Assembly: GCA_049680625.1 (NCBI GenBank)
Contig: JBAUID010000218.1
Span: forward strand, 1-64,000
Origin: JAUIAI01 sp049680625
Lineage (GTDB): Bacteria; Pseudomonadota; Gammaproteobacteria; Burkholderiales; Burkholderiaceae_E
Direction of reading: 5' to 3'
Length of the DNA: 64,000 nucleotides
A program made the translations under genes and the position numbers. Of this stretch, positions 9,431 through 18,364 are shown piece after piece. Each line of letters begins with the position of its first letter. Position 1 is the first letter of the stretch. Under the pieces are notes generated by a model. The model made no database searches and had not been told where the DNA came from. It saw only the letters and a program-made list of their open reading frames with translations.

Positions 9431-9515
9431 GAAGTTCTGTAAATTGAAGTTCTATAATCAGTAGTGAAGTTCAGTAGCAAAGAAGCACATAGCAAAGAAG
9501 TACATTGCAAAGAAG
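9431..9515 (+). repeat. Degenerate 15-bp tandem repeats in the infC-rpmI spacer
   Basis: Two neighbouring families are visible. GAAGTTCTGTAAATT is followed by GAAGTTCTATAATCA, and a third GAAGTTC occurs at about 9466. Then come AGCAAAGAAGCACAT (9476-9490), AGCAAAGAAGTACAT (9491-9505) and the partial TGCAAAGAAG (9506-9515). No coding frame or clear terminator is visible in this roughly 200-bp spacer. Confidence 0.85.
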
Positions 9516-9589
9516 CCGAGCGGGGCAGTGAAGCGTTGGCCAGTAGTCCAACCCCCTGACAAGGTATAAAAAAATAGCAGGAAGGCATC

Positions 9590-9787
9590 ATGCCAAAAAT
9601 GAAGACCAAACGCGCCGCCGCGAAGCGCTTTCGTGTTCGCCCAGGCGGCACAATCAAGCGTGGGCAGGCGTTCAAGCGCCATATCCTTACCAAGAAGACA
9701 ACAAAGCTGAAGCGCCATTTGCGTGGCTCTGCCGAGGTGCATGCGTCGGACGTCGCATCGGTTAAAGCCATGTTGCCCTACGCGTAA
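9590..9787 (+). CDS. rpmI: 50S ribosomal protein L35
   Basis: A 65-residue, strongly basic protein beginning [14 protein letters not shown], the hallmark of L35, with the usual [14 protein letters not shown] and HLRG segments. It is a structural part of the large ribosomal subunit. AGCAGGAAG-like bases lie just before the ATG. It sits 10 bp before rplT, as in nearly all bacteria; in E. coli L20 represses both genes by binding the leader mRNA. Confidence 0.97.
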   Translation: MPKMKTKRAAAKRFRVRPGGTIKRGQAFKRHILTKKTTKLKRHLRGSAEVHASDVASVKAMLPYA

Positions 9788-9797
9788 GGAGAGATAA

Positions 9798-10157
9798 ATG
9801 CCACGAGTAAAAAGAGGCGTCACGGCTGGTGCCCGCCACAAGAAAGTCACGGCCGCAGCCCGCGGTTACCGGGGTCGTCGTAAGAATGTTTTTCGGGTAG
9901 CCAATCAGGCTGTCATGAAAGCGGGGCAATACGCGTACCGCGATCGGCGGGCCAAGAAGCGAGTGTTTCGTGCGTTATGGATTACGCGTATTAACGCCGC
10001 AGCACGTGAACACGGACTTACTTATAGTCGGTTTATTGCCGGCTTGAACAAGGCCCGCATTGAACTGGACCGTAAAGTGCTGGCCGACATGGCTGTATTC
10101 GATAAGCCCGGGTTTGGTGCAATTGCGGAACGCGTGAAAGGCGTATTGCAAGCCTGA
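9798..10157 (+). CDS. rplT: 50S ribosomal protein L20
   Basis: A 119-residue basic protein beginning [16 protein letters not shown], typical of L20, with [16 protein letters not shown] and the conserved [20 protein letters not shown] segment. It is needed for early assembly of the large subunit and in enterobacteria is the translational repressor of the rpmI-rplT pair. The start ATG follows AAGGAGAGATAA, a strong ribosome-binding site. Confidence 0.97.
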   Translation: MPRVKRGVTAGARHKKVTAAARGYRGRRKNVFRVANQAVMKAGQYAYRDRRAKKRVFRALWITRINAAAREHGLTYSRFIAGLNKARIELDRKVLADMAVFDKPGFGAIAERVKGVLQA

Positions 10158-10200
10158 TCAGCAAGCCAGATCAGCAAGCCTGATCTGTAAGCCTGATCTC
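10153..10200 (+). repeat. 13-bp tandem repeat at and after the rplT stop codon
   Basis: Units CCTGATCAGCAAG (10153-10165), CCAGATCAGCAAG (10166-10178), CCTGATCTGTAAG (10179-10191) and a partial CCTGATCTC (10192-10200). The first unit contains the rplT stop codon TGA (10155-10157), so the duplication has spread from the gene end into the spacer before pheS. Confidence 0.9.
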
Positions 10201-10315
10201 CGTAGCCGACCGTTTTGTCGGCCACGCCTTAAGCTGACTAGCCGGCCCGGTTGCTGACTTTGCGGTTATCGCCAGTCTGTTAGCCTTGGCCAGGCTCCTA
10301 CAGGGGTAACAATCG

Positions 10316-11359
10316 TTGGGTTCACAAGAAACTGACGTCGATGCCGCTCTCATTGAGTTGGCGCGCCAAGCCATTAGCCAGTGCACCAACGATGCATCCC
10401 TCGCGGACGCCAAGGCACGATTCCTGGGTAAAGACGGTGAGCTCACTGTTCAGATGAAGTCGCTCGGCAAGTTGTCCGCTCAGGAGCGCGGACCAGCGGG
10501 CAAGCGCCTGAATCAGACAAAAAAAGCCATTGAAGCATTGCTCAACCAGCGTGAGGCCGGTATCAGTGCTGCGCTGCTTTCAGCGCGTCTGGCCGAAGAA
10601 GCGATTGATGTCAGCCTGCCGGGTCGTGGTGCGAGCGGGGGCGGTCTGCATCCACTGACGATTGCGATAGCCCGTATCGAGAAAATTTTCCGGTCGATTG
10701 GTTTTGAAGTTGCTGACGGGCCAGAGATTGAAGAAGACTTCTATAACTTTACCGCTTTAAATACACCCGAGAGCCATCCGGCTCGGTCGATGCATGACAC
10801 TTTTTATGTCGACTTCGGAGACAAGCGTGGCGAAGATGGCGGTCTGCTTCTCCGTACCCATACCAGTCCGATGCAAATTCGTTATGCCCGAATGCATGAA
10901 CCACCAATTAAGGTGATCGCGCCTGGTAAAACGTATCGGGTTGACTCGGATGCAACTCATTCACCGATGTTTCATCAGGTTGAAGGGCTCTGGATTGACA
11001 AGAACATCAGCCTGACCGACTTAAAAAGCGTTTACGCAGATTTTCTTGCCCAGTTTTTTGAGCGCAGCGATATCGATGTGCGTTTTCGACCTTCGTATTT
11101 TCCATTTACCGAACCGTCGGCCGAGATTGACATGCGGTTTCCAGACGGGCCGCTAGCCGGACGATGGCTCGAAGTGTCCGGCTCTGGCCAGGTGCATCCG
11201 CAAGTGGTCCGCAATATTGGCCTGGACCCAGAGATTTATATTGGCTTTGCGTTTGGTTCTGGTGTTGAGCGTCTCGCGATGCTGCGTTATGGCATTGGCG
11301 ATCTCCGACTATTTTACGAAAATGACCTGCGTTTTCTTCAGCAGTTTGCCGACCAATGA
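10316..11359 (+). CDS. pheS: Phenylalanyl-tRNA synthetase alpha subunit
   Basis: The catalytic half of the alpha2-beta2 enzyme that loads tRNA-Phe. The 347 residues show an N-terminal coiled-coil arm (about 1-95), then the class II core with [28 protein letters not shown], motif 2 near [21 protein letters not shown], and motif 3 [18 protein letters not shown]. The start is TTG, preceded by CAGGGG about 10 nt upstream; no better codon lies in frame before the arm. Its stop overlaps the start of pheT (ATGA at 11356-11359), which suggests coupled translation and equal amounts of the two subunits. Confidence 0.97.
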   Translation: MGSQETDVDAALIELARQAISQCTNDASLADAKARFLGKDGELTVQMKSLGKLSAQERGPAGKRLNQTKKAIEALLNQREAGISAALLSARLAEEAIDVSLPGRGASGGGLHPLTIAIARIEKIFRSIGFEVADGPEIEEDFYNFTALNTPESHPARSMHDTFYVDFGDKRGEDGGLLLRTHTSPMQIRYARMHEPPIKVIAPGKTYRVDSDATHSPMFHQVEGLWIDKNISLTDLKSVYADFLAQFFERSDIDVRFRPSYFPFTEPSAEIDMRFPDGPLAGRWLEVSGSGQVHPQVVRNIGLDPEIYIGFAFGSGVERLAMLRYGIGDLRLFYENDLRFLQQFADQ

Positions 11360-13749
11360 AAGTGCCTGAGAACTGGCTGCGCCAGTATTGTTCCCCTGAG
11401 TGGTCCAGTGAAGAACTGGCTGAGCGACTGACAATGGGTGGGCTGGAGGTCGAAGAGTCAGAAAGCTTTGCCCCGGCGTTTTCGGGTGTTGTGGTTGGCC
11501 ATGTGAAATCGGTTGTGCCTCATCCAGATGCTGACAAGTTGCGCGTTTGTGAGGTGGATACGGGTACGGAGACGGTCTCGATTGTCTGCGGAGCCTCCAA
11601 TGTTGCGGATGGCGTCAAGGTGCCGTGTGCGCTGAGCGGCGCACAATTGCCGGGCGGTTTTAAGATCAAGCCCGTCAAAATGCGCGGCGTGCAAAGCAAC
11701 GGCATGTTGTGCTCAGCGCGTGAGCTGGGTATATCTGAAGACCATGAGGGCTTACTCATACTTGCCGATGACGCTCCGGTCGGGCACGACATTCGTGATT
11801 ATCTTGGTCTGGACGAACAAGTCATGACCTTGAAGCTGACGCCCAATCTTTCGCATTGTCTTGGGGTCTACGGGGTTGCGCGTGAGCTGTCAGCGCTTAG
11901 TGGCGCTGCGCTAACGGGGCCCGCATTTGATCCGGTTACTCCGACGATTGAAGATCGGTTGCCGGTGACGATTGAGGCCCCTGATCTATGTGGCCGTTTT
12001 TCCGGCCGGGTGATTCGTGGCGTGAATCCCCTGGCACGGACACCGCAGTGGATGTGTGACCGCCTTGAGCGGGCAGGGCAGCGATCGATCTCACCGCTGG
12101 TCGACATTTCTAACTATGTCATGCTTGAATTGTCCCGGCCGACGCACGTATTTGATCTGAACAAAGTGTCTGGCAGCCTGACCGTGCGCTGGGGCCGGGA
12201 TGATGAGTCATTGAAGCTGCTGAACGGACAGACCTTGAAACTGTCTCCGACTTACGGCGTTATAGCCGACTCCAGAGCTGTTGAAAGCCTCGCCGGCATT
12301 ATGGGTGGTGACGACACTGCAGTAGATGACAATACCAGGGATATTTACCTTGAAGCAGCATTCTGGTGGCCCGAGGCAATCGCCGGCCGTACGCGGATGC
12401 TGAATTTTTCCACCGATGCGGCTCACCGGTTTGAGCGCGGCGTGGATGCGGCAACCACGGTTGAGCATATCGAGTACGTTACCCGGCTGATTCTCGATAT
12501 TTGTGGAGGCCAGCCCGGGCCAGTCGATGATACGGTTGCCACGCTTCCCGATCGGCCGCCCGTGACACTGCGTTTTGAACGTGCGCGACAGGTCATTGGG
12601 CAACCCGTGTCCGACGACGATATTTTTGGCGCACTGACCCGTCTTGGCCTGCCGTGCGAGAGGCAGCAGGCCCAGGTGGTTGTCCAGCCACCAAGCTATC
12701 GCTTCGACATGGCGATCGAGGAAGACCTGATCGAAGAAGTTGCGCGCATGTACGGTTACGACCGTTTGCCACTTCGCCCTCCGGTCGCTGGTCTGGCAAT
12801 GCAGGCAGCGGTTGAGTCTCGCCGCACCGCGCTACAGGTGAAACTTGCGGTAGCGGCCCGTGGATACCAGGAAATGATCGCCTACAGCTTTGTGCCCGGT
12901 GAGATGGACAAGCGTTTGAGCGGAGAGCAAGCCATTGCCTTGCTGAATCCGATTGCCAAACCGATGGATGTCATGCGGACAACCCTGTGGGGCGGCATGC
13001 TCAATACATTGCAGGCCAATTTAAATCGACGGGCAAGTCGGGTCCGATTATTCGAGGTTGGTCGGGTGTTCTTGCGCGATCCGGCGGTCATCAGCGGTGA
13101 CCTCTCGGTTGCCGGCATTGCACAGCCGAACAAGCTGGCCCTGTTGGCCAGCGGTGGGGCTCAGCCCGAACAATGGAATGGCGATAACCGACCGGTTGAT
13201 TTTTTTGATGTTAAGCAGGATCTGGCCAGCCTCATGCCGGCTGCGCAACTCGAATTTGTCGCGGCTGCGCAACCGGCGCTGCATCCGGGCCGGTCAGCGC
13301 AGGTATCGGTGAACGGTAAACCCATTGGCTGGATCGGCGAGTTGCATCCGATGCTGCAGGCAAGTCTGGATCTGCCAGGGCGGGTAATCATTGCTGAGGT
13401 GGATCTGGATGTTTTGCTGGAACGGCAGGTACCGGTCTTTAGCGAGGTGTCGCGCTTTCCGCCTTCAATTCGCGATATTGCTATTGTTGTCGACGCCAGT
13501 CTGCCCGCCGATTCTGTTTACCGGGAAATTCGTTCAATCGTTAATAGTGAACGAAAGGCATCTGTTGTTCAAAACATAAGGTTGTTTGACGAATATCGCG
13601 GTAAGGGTTTGGAAAATAAAGAAAAAAGCCTGGCATTCCGGTTGTGGATGCAGGACATTCAACGTACACTGGAAGACGAGGAAGTGTCAGCAGCGGTTGA
13701 ATGTATCGTTGCCGGGCTGGCGGCTCGTTTCAACGCGCGCCTCAGGTAA
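11356..13749 (+). CDS. pheT: Phenylalanyl-tRNA synthetase beta subunit
   Basis: The tRNA-binding and editing half of PheRS, 797 residues, a usual length. In order are the N-terminal EMAP-type tRNA-binding fold (about 39-150, [22 protein letters not shown]), the B3/4 editing region (about 210-400), the B5 domain (about 405-475), the catalytic-like core, and the C-terminal ferredoxin-like anticodon-binding domain (about 700-795, [19 protein letters not shown]). It overlaps pheS by 4 nt. A 158-bp spacer without clear signals separates it from ihfA. Confidence 0.97.
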   Translation: MKVPENWLRQYCSPEWSSEELAERLTMGGLEVEESESFAPAFSGVVVGHVKSVVPHPDADKLRVCEVDTGTETVSIVCGASNVADGVKVPCALSGAQLPGGFKIKPVKMRGVQSNGMLCSARELGISEDHEGLLILADDAPVGHDIRDYLGLDEQVMTLKLTPNLSHCLGVYGVARELSALSGAALTGPAFDPVTPTIEDRLPVTIEAPDLCGRFSGRVIRGVNPLARTPQWMCDRLERAGQRSISPLVDISNYVMLELSRPTHVFDLNKVSGSLTVRWGRDDESLKLLNGQTLKLSPTYGVIADSRAVESLAGIMGGDDTAVDDNTRDIYLEAAFWWPEAIAGRTRMLNFSTDAAHRFERGVDAATTVEHIEYVTRLILDICGGQPGPVDDTVATLPDRPPVTLRFERARQVIGQPVSDDDIFGALTRLGLPCERQQAQVVVQPPSYRFDMAIEEDLIEEVARMYGYDRLPLRPPVAGLAMQAAVESRRTALQVKLAVAARGYQEMIAYSFVPGEMDKRLSGEQAIALLNPIAKPMDVMRTTLWGGMLNTLQANLNRRASRVRLFEVGRVFLRDPAVISGDLSVAGIAQPNKLALLASGGAQPEQWNGDNRPVDFFDVKQDLASLMPAAQLEFVAAAQPALHPGRSAQVSVNGKPIGWIGELHPMLQASLDLPGRVIIAEVDLDVLLERQVPVFSEVSRFPPSIRDIAIVVDASLPADSVYREIRSIVNSERKASVVQNIRLFDEYRGKGLENKEKSLAFRLWMQDIQRTLEDEEVSAAVECIVAGLAARFNARLR

Positions 13750-13907
13750 TTTCCAAAGCTATATCTGTTTGACGTGACCGGTGGTTTGATCCGGGTCGTA
13801 AGGGTTCGCGCTTGGGTTTGCAATTAACCGGTGTTTCGTCGGTGAAAGTGCCGGTGATAAGCAATGGCCACTCATAACAATCAGACAATGAGGTAGAAAG
13901 TCGGGGC

Positions 13908-14315
13908 ATGTCGGCGCAGGATAGTCATGAGCTCACGCATAGTGCGGTAAGCGAGTCTTTAAGCGATCAATCGCTTGAGGCTGATGTCGGCTTCACGTTG
14001 ACGAAAGCTGAGCTATCTGAAATGTTGTTTGATCAGGTTGGCCTGAACAAGCGAGAGGCCAAGGACATGGTCGAGACTTTCTTTGGCGAGATTCGCGGTT
14101 CACTCGAGGCTGGCCAGAGTGTCAAGCTGTCCGGTTTTGGGAACTTTCAGTTGCGCGATAAACCCCAGCGCCCTGGACGCAATCCAAAGACCGGTGAAGA
14201 AATCCCCATTTCCGCGCGCCGAGTTGTGACCTTCCATGCCAGCCAAAAGTTGAAGGACCAAATTGATGAAGCCATCGGGCGTTCGAGCCTGATCGCTGAC
14301 ATCAAAACTGATTGA
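13908..14315 (+). CDS. ihfA: Integration host factor alpha subunit
   Basis: A DNA-bending nucleoid protein that pairs with IHF-beta. The core (about residues 29-122) starts [13 protein letters not shown] and includes [42 protein letters not shown] and the final helix SQKLKDQI, all typical; the Pro of RNPKTGE is the residue that intercalates in DNA. Compared with the usual 95-100 residues it has about 28 extra residues at the N-terminus (Ser/Asp/Glu-rich) and a short tail. ATG 13908 is the first start; a start just before the core is not available as ATG. It follows pheT in the same direction, as in most proteobacteria. Confidence 0.95.
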   Translation: MSAQDSHELTHSAVSESLSDQSLEADVGFTLTKAELSEMLFDQVGLNKREAKDMVETFFGEIRGSLEAGQSVKLSGFGNFQLRDKPQRPGRNPKTGEEIPISARRVVTFHASQKLKDQIDEAIGRSSLIADIKTD

Positions 14316-14317
14316 AC

Positions 14318-14767
14318 ATGGCCAATCCACCTGACGACATCGGCAGTCTGCCGCCTATCCCCGCCAAGCGCTATTTCACTATTGGTGAGGTCAGTGAGCT
14401 GTGCGGGGTGAAACCCCATGTACTACGCTACTGGGAGCAGGAATTCACCCAGTTGCGGCCGATGAAGCGGCGCGGTAACCGGCGCTACTATCAGCACCAT
14501 GAAGTCTTGCTGGTGAGGCGAATTCGTGAATTGTTATACGAGCATGGTTTTACCATTAGCGGCGCACGTAATCGCCTTGGTGACCCAGGTGGCGGGGCGC
14601 CGGATTCAGACAGCGGATCCGGCCCGATGGCGCCGGCGGTGAGTGCCGAGGTTATCGCGGCGGCCCGGGCCGATCTAATGGCTGCGCTTGAGGCCCTTAA
14701 GATCGGGCCCTCCGTCATATCTGACAAATCTGGCAAATCTGACAAATCTGACGATGCGTCTAATTAG
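14318..14767 (+). CDS. MerR-family transcriptional regulator encoded with ihfA
   Basis: About 149 residues. The N-terminal winged helix is clear: [25 protein letters not shown], then [22 protein letters not shown]. The C-terminal third is short, Gly/Ala/Ser-rich and ends in a repeated (SDK/SGK)-type tail encoded by 9-bp tandem repeats (about 14720-14755), without a metal- or ligand-binding motif. This partner of ihfA is common in beta- and gammaproteobacteria and resembles MlrA-type regulators; its targets are unknown. ATG 14318 is preferred over an in-frame TTG at 14312 that overlaps the ihfA stop. Confidence 0.85.
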   Translation: MANPPDDIGSLPPIPAKRYFTIGEVSELCGVKPHVLRYWEQEFTQLRPMKRRGNRRYYQHHEVLLVRRIRELLYEHGFTISGARNRLGDPGGGAPDSDSGSGPMAPAVSAEVIAAARADLMAALEALKIGPSVISDKSGKSDKSDDASN

Positions 14768-14812
14768 CGGATTGGCTCGTTCCGAAGCCGCTGATCTGCT
14801 GCGATACGCTGA

Positions 14813-14818
14813 TATACT
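14813..14818 (+). promoter_or_regulatory. Likely -10 box of the tRNA-Pro gene
   Basis: TATACT 11 nt before the tRNA, followed by TC, exactly as before tRNA-Val. A clear -35 element is not visible. Confidence 0.55.
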
Positions 14819-14829
14819 TCACCCCGGTT

Positions 14830-14906
14830 CGGGGCGTAGCGCAGTCTGGTAGCGCACTCGCCTGGGGGGCGAGGGGTCGAGTGTTCGAATCACTCCGTCC
14901 CGACCA
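14830..14906 (+). tRNA. tRNA-Pro (anticodon GGG)
   Basis: A 77-nt cloverleaf: acceptor CGGGGCG/CGTCCCG, D arm GCGC...GCGC, anticodon stem CTCGC/GCGAG with loop CTGGGGG, T arm GAGTG-TTCGAAT-CACTC, discriminator A and encoded CCA. The anticodon GGG reads CCC/CCU proline codons. A tRNA-Pro after ihfA and its MerR partner is a common betaproteobacterial arrangement. Confidence 0.96.
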
Positions 14907-15033
14907 ATTGTTGTTTACTCCTGCTTTCTCAATTTCTGATTCTCAACGACGTATCAGTTACACCGCTGTACAAGGCCTGCATCACATGCCTGTCTTACGT
15001 GCGAGACTCTCATGTCTGTCGTGAGTCCGCTTG

Positions 15034-15411
15034 CTAGACGTCGAGGAAGCGATTCGGCTTCAGAAATACCGACAACACCAGCGCACCATTTGGGGCTACG
15101 GCATTGTGGATACTCCCGCCAGGGCGCCACACATACTGGCCCGCAACCGCCTCACCCTCGGCATCCACCAAACTGCCTTCCAGAACATAGGTTTGCTCGA
15201 GCGCAACGTGTTCGTGCTCGGGCAGTTGTGCGCCCGGGGCAAAGCGAGTCAGGGCTGTTGACATGCCTGTTTCCGGATCTTGCATCAGGATCTTGATATC
15301 GATACCCGGGAACGGACTTGGCAGCCACGGTAATGTGTCCGGGTCGATATATCGCGACGCCATCGCAGGCAGATTGTGGTGCGCTTCGCTATGAGGGGTT
15401 TCCGGTGGCAT
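15034..15411 (-). CDS. ChrR-type cupin-domain protein
   Basis: A 125-residue single-domain cupin. The metal-binding motif is seen in LPEHEHVALEQTYVLEGSLVD (H, H and E), with a later His in GGSIHNAV. The wording WLPSPFPGIDIKILMQDPETG resembles the anti-sigma ChrR cupin family, but there is no N-terminal zinc-binding anti-sigma domain and no sigma factor gene nearby, so it may be a stand-alone metal-binding or small-molecule enzyme. It is divergent from arsS, with 133 bp between them, so a shared control region is possible. Function not known. Confidence 0.75.
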   Translation of the reverse strand: MPPETPHSEAHHNLPAMASRYIDPDTLPWLPSPFPGIDIKILMQDPETGMSTALTRFAPGAQLPEHEHVALEQTYVLEGSLVDAEGEAVAGQYVWRPGGSIHNAVAPNGALVLSVFLKPNRFLDV

Positions 15412-15544
15412 GAGCTGACTCCAGACAGGGGGTTTTGGGTGAACGTCGTCTACGGGCGACGCCAGAGCGTAAGAATTCTGATGCGGCTGCGACCAAGACT
15501 ACAATGAAATACTTGAAATGGCCTCTCTACAATGAGATTTTTGC

Positions 15545-16531
15545 ATGCATAACGTACTTCCCCTGCTCAAGAAAACCCAGTTTCCGGCGCTCACCAGGCG
15601 TTCAGTCAAGACCTTGCAGGTGAATCTGGGTTACTTGTGCAACCAGTCCTGTGTCCATTGCCATGTTAATGCCGGGCCGAATCGCACCGAAATGATGGAT
15701 GCGAACACCATCGACGCTGTGCTTAAATTTGCACGTGAAAACGATATCAATCTACTGGATCTGACGGGTGGGGCGCCGGAACTGAATCCCCATTTTCGGC
15801 GTCTTGTCAGCGCTGCACGAGCCAGCGGTATCCGGGTAATCGACCGTTGCAATCTAACCGTCTTATTCGAACCCGGCCACGAGGATCTGGCGGAGTTTCT
15901 CGCCGAAAACCAAGTGGAAATTACGGCGTCCCTACCGTGCTACTCGCAGGACAACGTGGATGCCCAGCGGGGCAAGGGGGTTTTCGACAAAAGTATTGCC
16001 GGGCTTCAAAAGCTCAATGCCCTGGGTTACGGACATACGCTGGAACTGAACCTGGTTTACAACCCGCAAGGCCCGGTATTACCGCCGCCGCAGGAAGCCC
16101 TCGAAGACGACTATCGCCAATTTCTTGGCGAAAAATTTGATATTCGTTTTACGTCTTTGTTTACCATTGCCAATATGCCCATACAGCGCTTTGGTTCGAC
16201 TTTGGTAAGCAAAGGATGTTTTGACGATTACATGGATGTTCTGCGTGGTGCGCATCGTGACGAAAATCTGGATGCCGTGATGTGCAAAGATTTGATCAGC
16301 ATTGACTGGAAGGGTTTCGTTTTTGATTGTGATTTCAATCAGATGCTCGGGTTGTCGCTTACCAACGGAGATCAAATTCGCACTCATATTTCTGAGTTGA
16401 CCGGGCGTGCGCTGCACGGTAACCCCATAATTGTGCGCGATCACTGTTACGGCTGCACGGCAGGTCAGGGTAGTTCTTGCGGTGGTGCACTCGCCGAGGA
16501 AGCGAATCTCGCCACCGTCTCCGGCGCTTGA
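15545..16531 (+). CDS. arsS: Radical SAM enzyme ArsS (arsenosugar biosynthesis)
   Basis: A 328-residue radical SAM protein. The cluster-binding cysteines are C32-x3-C36-x2-C39 in GYLCNQSCVHCHVNAGP, with the SAM-binding GGxPE-like LTGGAPELNP following. The C-terminal part has DCDFNQMLG and a Cys-rich HCYGCTAGQGSSCGG that marks the ArsS group. Some family members are selenoproteins; here the frame has no internal TGA, so this is a cysteine form. Work on the family ascribes to it the addition of a deoxyadenosyl group from SAM to dimethylarsenic, the precursor of arsenosugars. It opens a run of eight genes on one strand that contains the usual partners. A possible -10, TACAAT, lies at 15500-15505. 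Confidence 0.9.
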   Translation: MHNVLPLLKKTQFPALTRRSVKTLQVNLGYLCNQSCVHCHVNAGPNRTEMMDANTIDAVLKFARENDINLLDLTGGAPELNPHFRRLVSAARASGIRVIDRCNLTVLFEPGHEDLAEFLAENQVEITASLPCYSQDNVDAQRGKGVFDKSIAGLQKLNALGYGHTLELNLVYNPQGPVLPPPQEALEDDYRQFLGEKFDIRFTSLFTIANMPIQRFGSTLVSKGCFDDYMDVLRGAHRDENLDAVMCKDLISIDWKGFVFDCDFNQMLGLSLTNGDQIRTHISELTGRALHGNPIIVRDHCYGCTAGQGSSCGGALAEEANLATVSGA

Positions 16532-17601
16532 TGTCCGGTAATACGTGCGCGCAGGAGAACCCGGTGGCTGTTGCTGGTCGCGTTTGTCCACTCGACTATG
16601 CGCTTGGCCCGGATACGTTCAATCAGTCCGTAGCCCAGGCCGACGTGTTGTACGTTGCCGGCGGGTTGTATGGCAACCCGTTTGCGTTGACCGCAATCGA
16701 AGAACTGGTTGCTGCTGAGTCTGGGTCTGGGTCTGAGTCTGGCGACCGCGTGTTGCTGGCATTGAACGGTGATTTTCACTGGTTCGATACCGGGGCCGAC
16801 TGGTTTGCTGACATTCATTCACGCACCGTGAGACACCTGCTGACCCGCGGCAACATAGAAACCGAACTGAGCCGCGGGGGTGATACGGAGGCCGGTTGTG
16901 GCTGTGCTTACCCCGATTCAGTCTCAGATGTCGATGTCGGCCGCTCAAACTCAATCATGCGTGACCTCGGCAAGACTGCCCGGGAGCAATTATCCCCGAT
17001 TCAACTGCAGGAAATTGGTCGGTTACCCGCAGCTTTGGCTGTTGATGTCGGCCTGTCACGGATTGGTATAACCCATGGCGATGATTTCTCACTGGCAGGT
17101 TGGTCATTTGCCCATGATCAACTGCAGCAGACCTGGGCGCGTGGGCTCGCCGAGCGGATGCAGGCTCGGGGCGTGGATATTTTTGCCAGCTCGCACACCT
17201 GCCTGCCAGTCGCGGACAGCATCGATACCGGTAACAAAACGGTCGCCATTATTAATAACGGTTCCGCGGGAATGGCTAATTTCTCTGGCTCCCGATTTGG
17301 CCTGGTTAGCCGCTTCGCGCACCGCGATGCGGCTAACGCGCCAGTGCCCGCGCTTTACGAGGCCTGTATTGGTGACGTGATTGTCAGTGCAATACCGGTG
17401 CATTTTGCGATAGCACCGTGGCTGGCTTTGTTTGAAAGTCATTGGCCCGACAATTCTGCGGCCAGCCAGTCTTACCGCGATCGCATAGTTAACGGGCCGG
17501 CCTATTCGATTGAACAAGCTGCGCGTGGCCGTTTTCGTGCGTCCAGGATTGGCGCGAGTACTAAACCTATGGTCAGGCTGCCTGAGGCTACCAATGAGTA
17601 A
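16531..17601 (+). CDS. Metallophosphoesterase-like protein of the ArsS cluster
   Basis: A 356-residue protein with a calcineurin-like phosphoesterase pattern: LALNGDFHWFD (metal-binding GDxH), TRGNIETEL (GN-E), GITHGDDFSLAGW (HGD) and IFASSHTCLPV (a GHTH-like SHT). A GCGC cysteine pair falls in the middle. No signal peptide. ATG 16531 overlaps the arsS stop by one base (TGATG), so the two are probably translated together; an earlier in-frame Met at 16477 lies inside arsS and is unlikely. A Ser/Gly/Glu run encoded by short repeats is present near residues 68-75. The likely task, removing a phosphate from a pathway intermediate, is inferred only from fold and position. Confidence 0.75.
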   Translation: MSGNTCAQENPVAVAGRVCPLDYALGPDTFNQSVAQADVLYVAGGLYGNPFALTAIEELVAAESGSGSESGDRVLLALNGDFHWFDTGADWFADIHSRTVRHLLTRGNIETELSRGGDTEAGCGCAYPDSVSDVDVGRSNSIMRDLGKTAREQLSPIQLQEIGRLPAALAVDVGLSRIGITHGDDFSLAGWSFAHDQLQQTWARGLAERMQARGVDIFASSHTCLPVADSIDTGNKTVAIINNGSAGMANFSGSRFGLVSRFAHRDAANAPVPALYEACIGDVIVSAIPVHFAIAPWLALFESHWPDNSAASQSYRDRIVNGPAYSIEQAARGRFRASRIGASTKPMVRLPEATNE

Positions 17602-18280
17602 AGAGAAAATAGTTTTACTGGTTGTCATACTTGCCGCGGTAGCCGCTTTTTTTGTTTTTGACCTCGGTCGATTTTTTACTCTTGAGTCAATCAAATCTCA
17701 GCGTGAAGGCCTGGCAGCGTCGTTTTCCGCGAACCCACTGACCTTCTCAGCCATTTTCTTCGCTGCTTATGTTCTGGTTACTTCGTTGTCGTTGCCTGGC
17801 GCCGCATTGATGACACTGCTGGCCGGTGCAATCTTCGGCTTGATCTGGGGTACGGTACTGGTCTCTTTTGCGTCAAGTATTGGAGCAACGCTGGCGTTTT
17901 TAGCATCACGGTTTATCTGCCGTGACTGGGTCCAGGGAAAGCTTGGTAAGCATTTGGCACCGATCAATGCGGGTATCGAAAAAGAAGGCGCGTTTTACCT
18001 GTTTACTCTACGGCTCGTACCAATTTTTCCGTTCTGGATAATTAATCTGGTCATGGGTTTGACCAGCTTGCCCGCGCGAACCTTTTATTGGGTAAGCCAG
18101 GTTGGCATGTTTCTGGGCACGGTTGTCTTCGTCAATGTTGGCACGCAATTGGCTAAGGTCACCAGCTTAAAGGGCATATTGTCCCCAACTTTAATTGCGT
18201 CTTTTGTGCTGCTCGGCGTCTTACCGCTTGCGGCCAAGAAAATCGTTCAGGCATTGGGGAAAAAAAATGATGCGGTCTGA
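17594..18280 (+). CDS. TVP38/TMEM64 family inner-membrane protein
   Basis: A 228-residue membrane protein with a first hydrophobic segment at 5-25 and further segments at about 50-70, 75-95, 145-165 and 190-215. It has the family features FAAYVLVTSLSLPGAALMTLLAGAIFG and a re-entrant-like stretch, plus LRLVPIFPFWIINLVMGLT, where the conserved R-x-x-P is seen. Members are thought to move lipids or act as transporters (SNARE-associated/DedA-like group). ATG 17594 overlaps the end of the phosphoesterase gene by 8 nt. Genes of this type regularly stand beside arsS and the flavoprotein that follows; the role there is not established. Confidence 0.9.
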   Translation: MSKEKIVLLVVILAAVAAFFVFDLGRFFTLESIKSQREGLAASFSANPLTFSAIFFAAYVLVTSLSLPGAALMTLLAGAIFGLIWGTVLVSFASSIGATLAFLASRFICRDWVQGKLGKHLAPINAGIEKEGAFYLFTLRLVPIFPFWIINLVMGLTSLPARTFYWVSQVGMFLGTVVFVNVGTQLAKVTSLKGILSPTLIASFVLLGVLPLAAKKIVQALGKKNDAV

Positions 18281-18364
18281 TTCCTTGTCTCACCTGAGCC
18301 GAAACGCCCGGTGTCAGGAAAATACTCCAGGTGACCGCCAGGTTGCTGTTTTCTTTTTAATGGA

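Noticed and set aside
14822..14834. CCCCG-GTT-CGGGG inverted repeat as a terminator before tRNA-Pro
   Set aside because: Its second arm is the acceptor stem of the tRNA and no T-run follows, so it is most likely incidental.
15545..16531. ArsS as a selenoprotein
   Set aside because: No in-frame TGA occurs before the natural stop; the C-terminal cysteines are coded by TGC/TGT, so it is a cysteine form.
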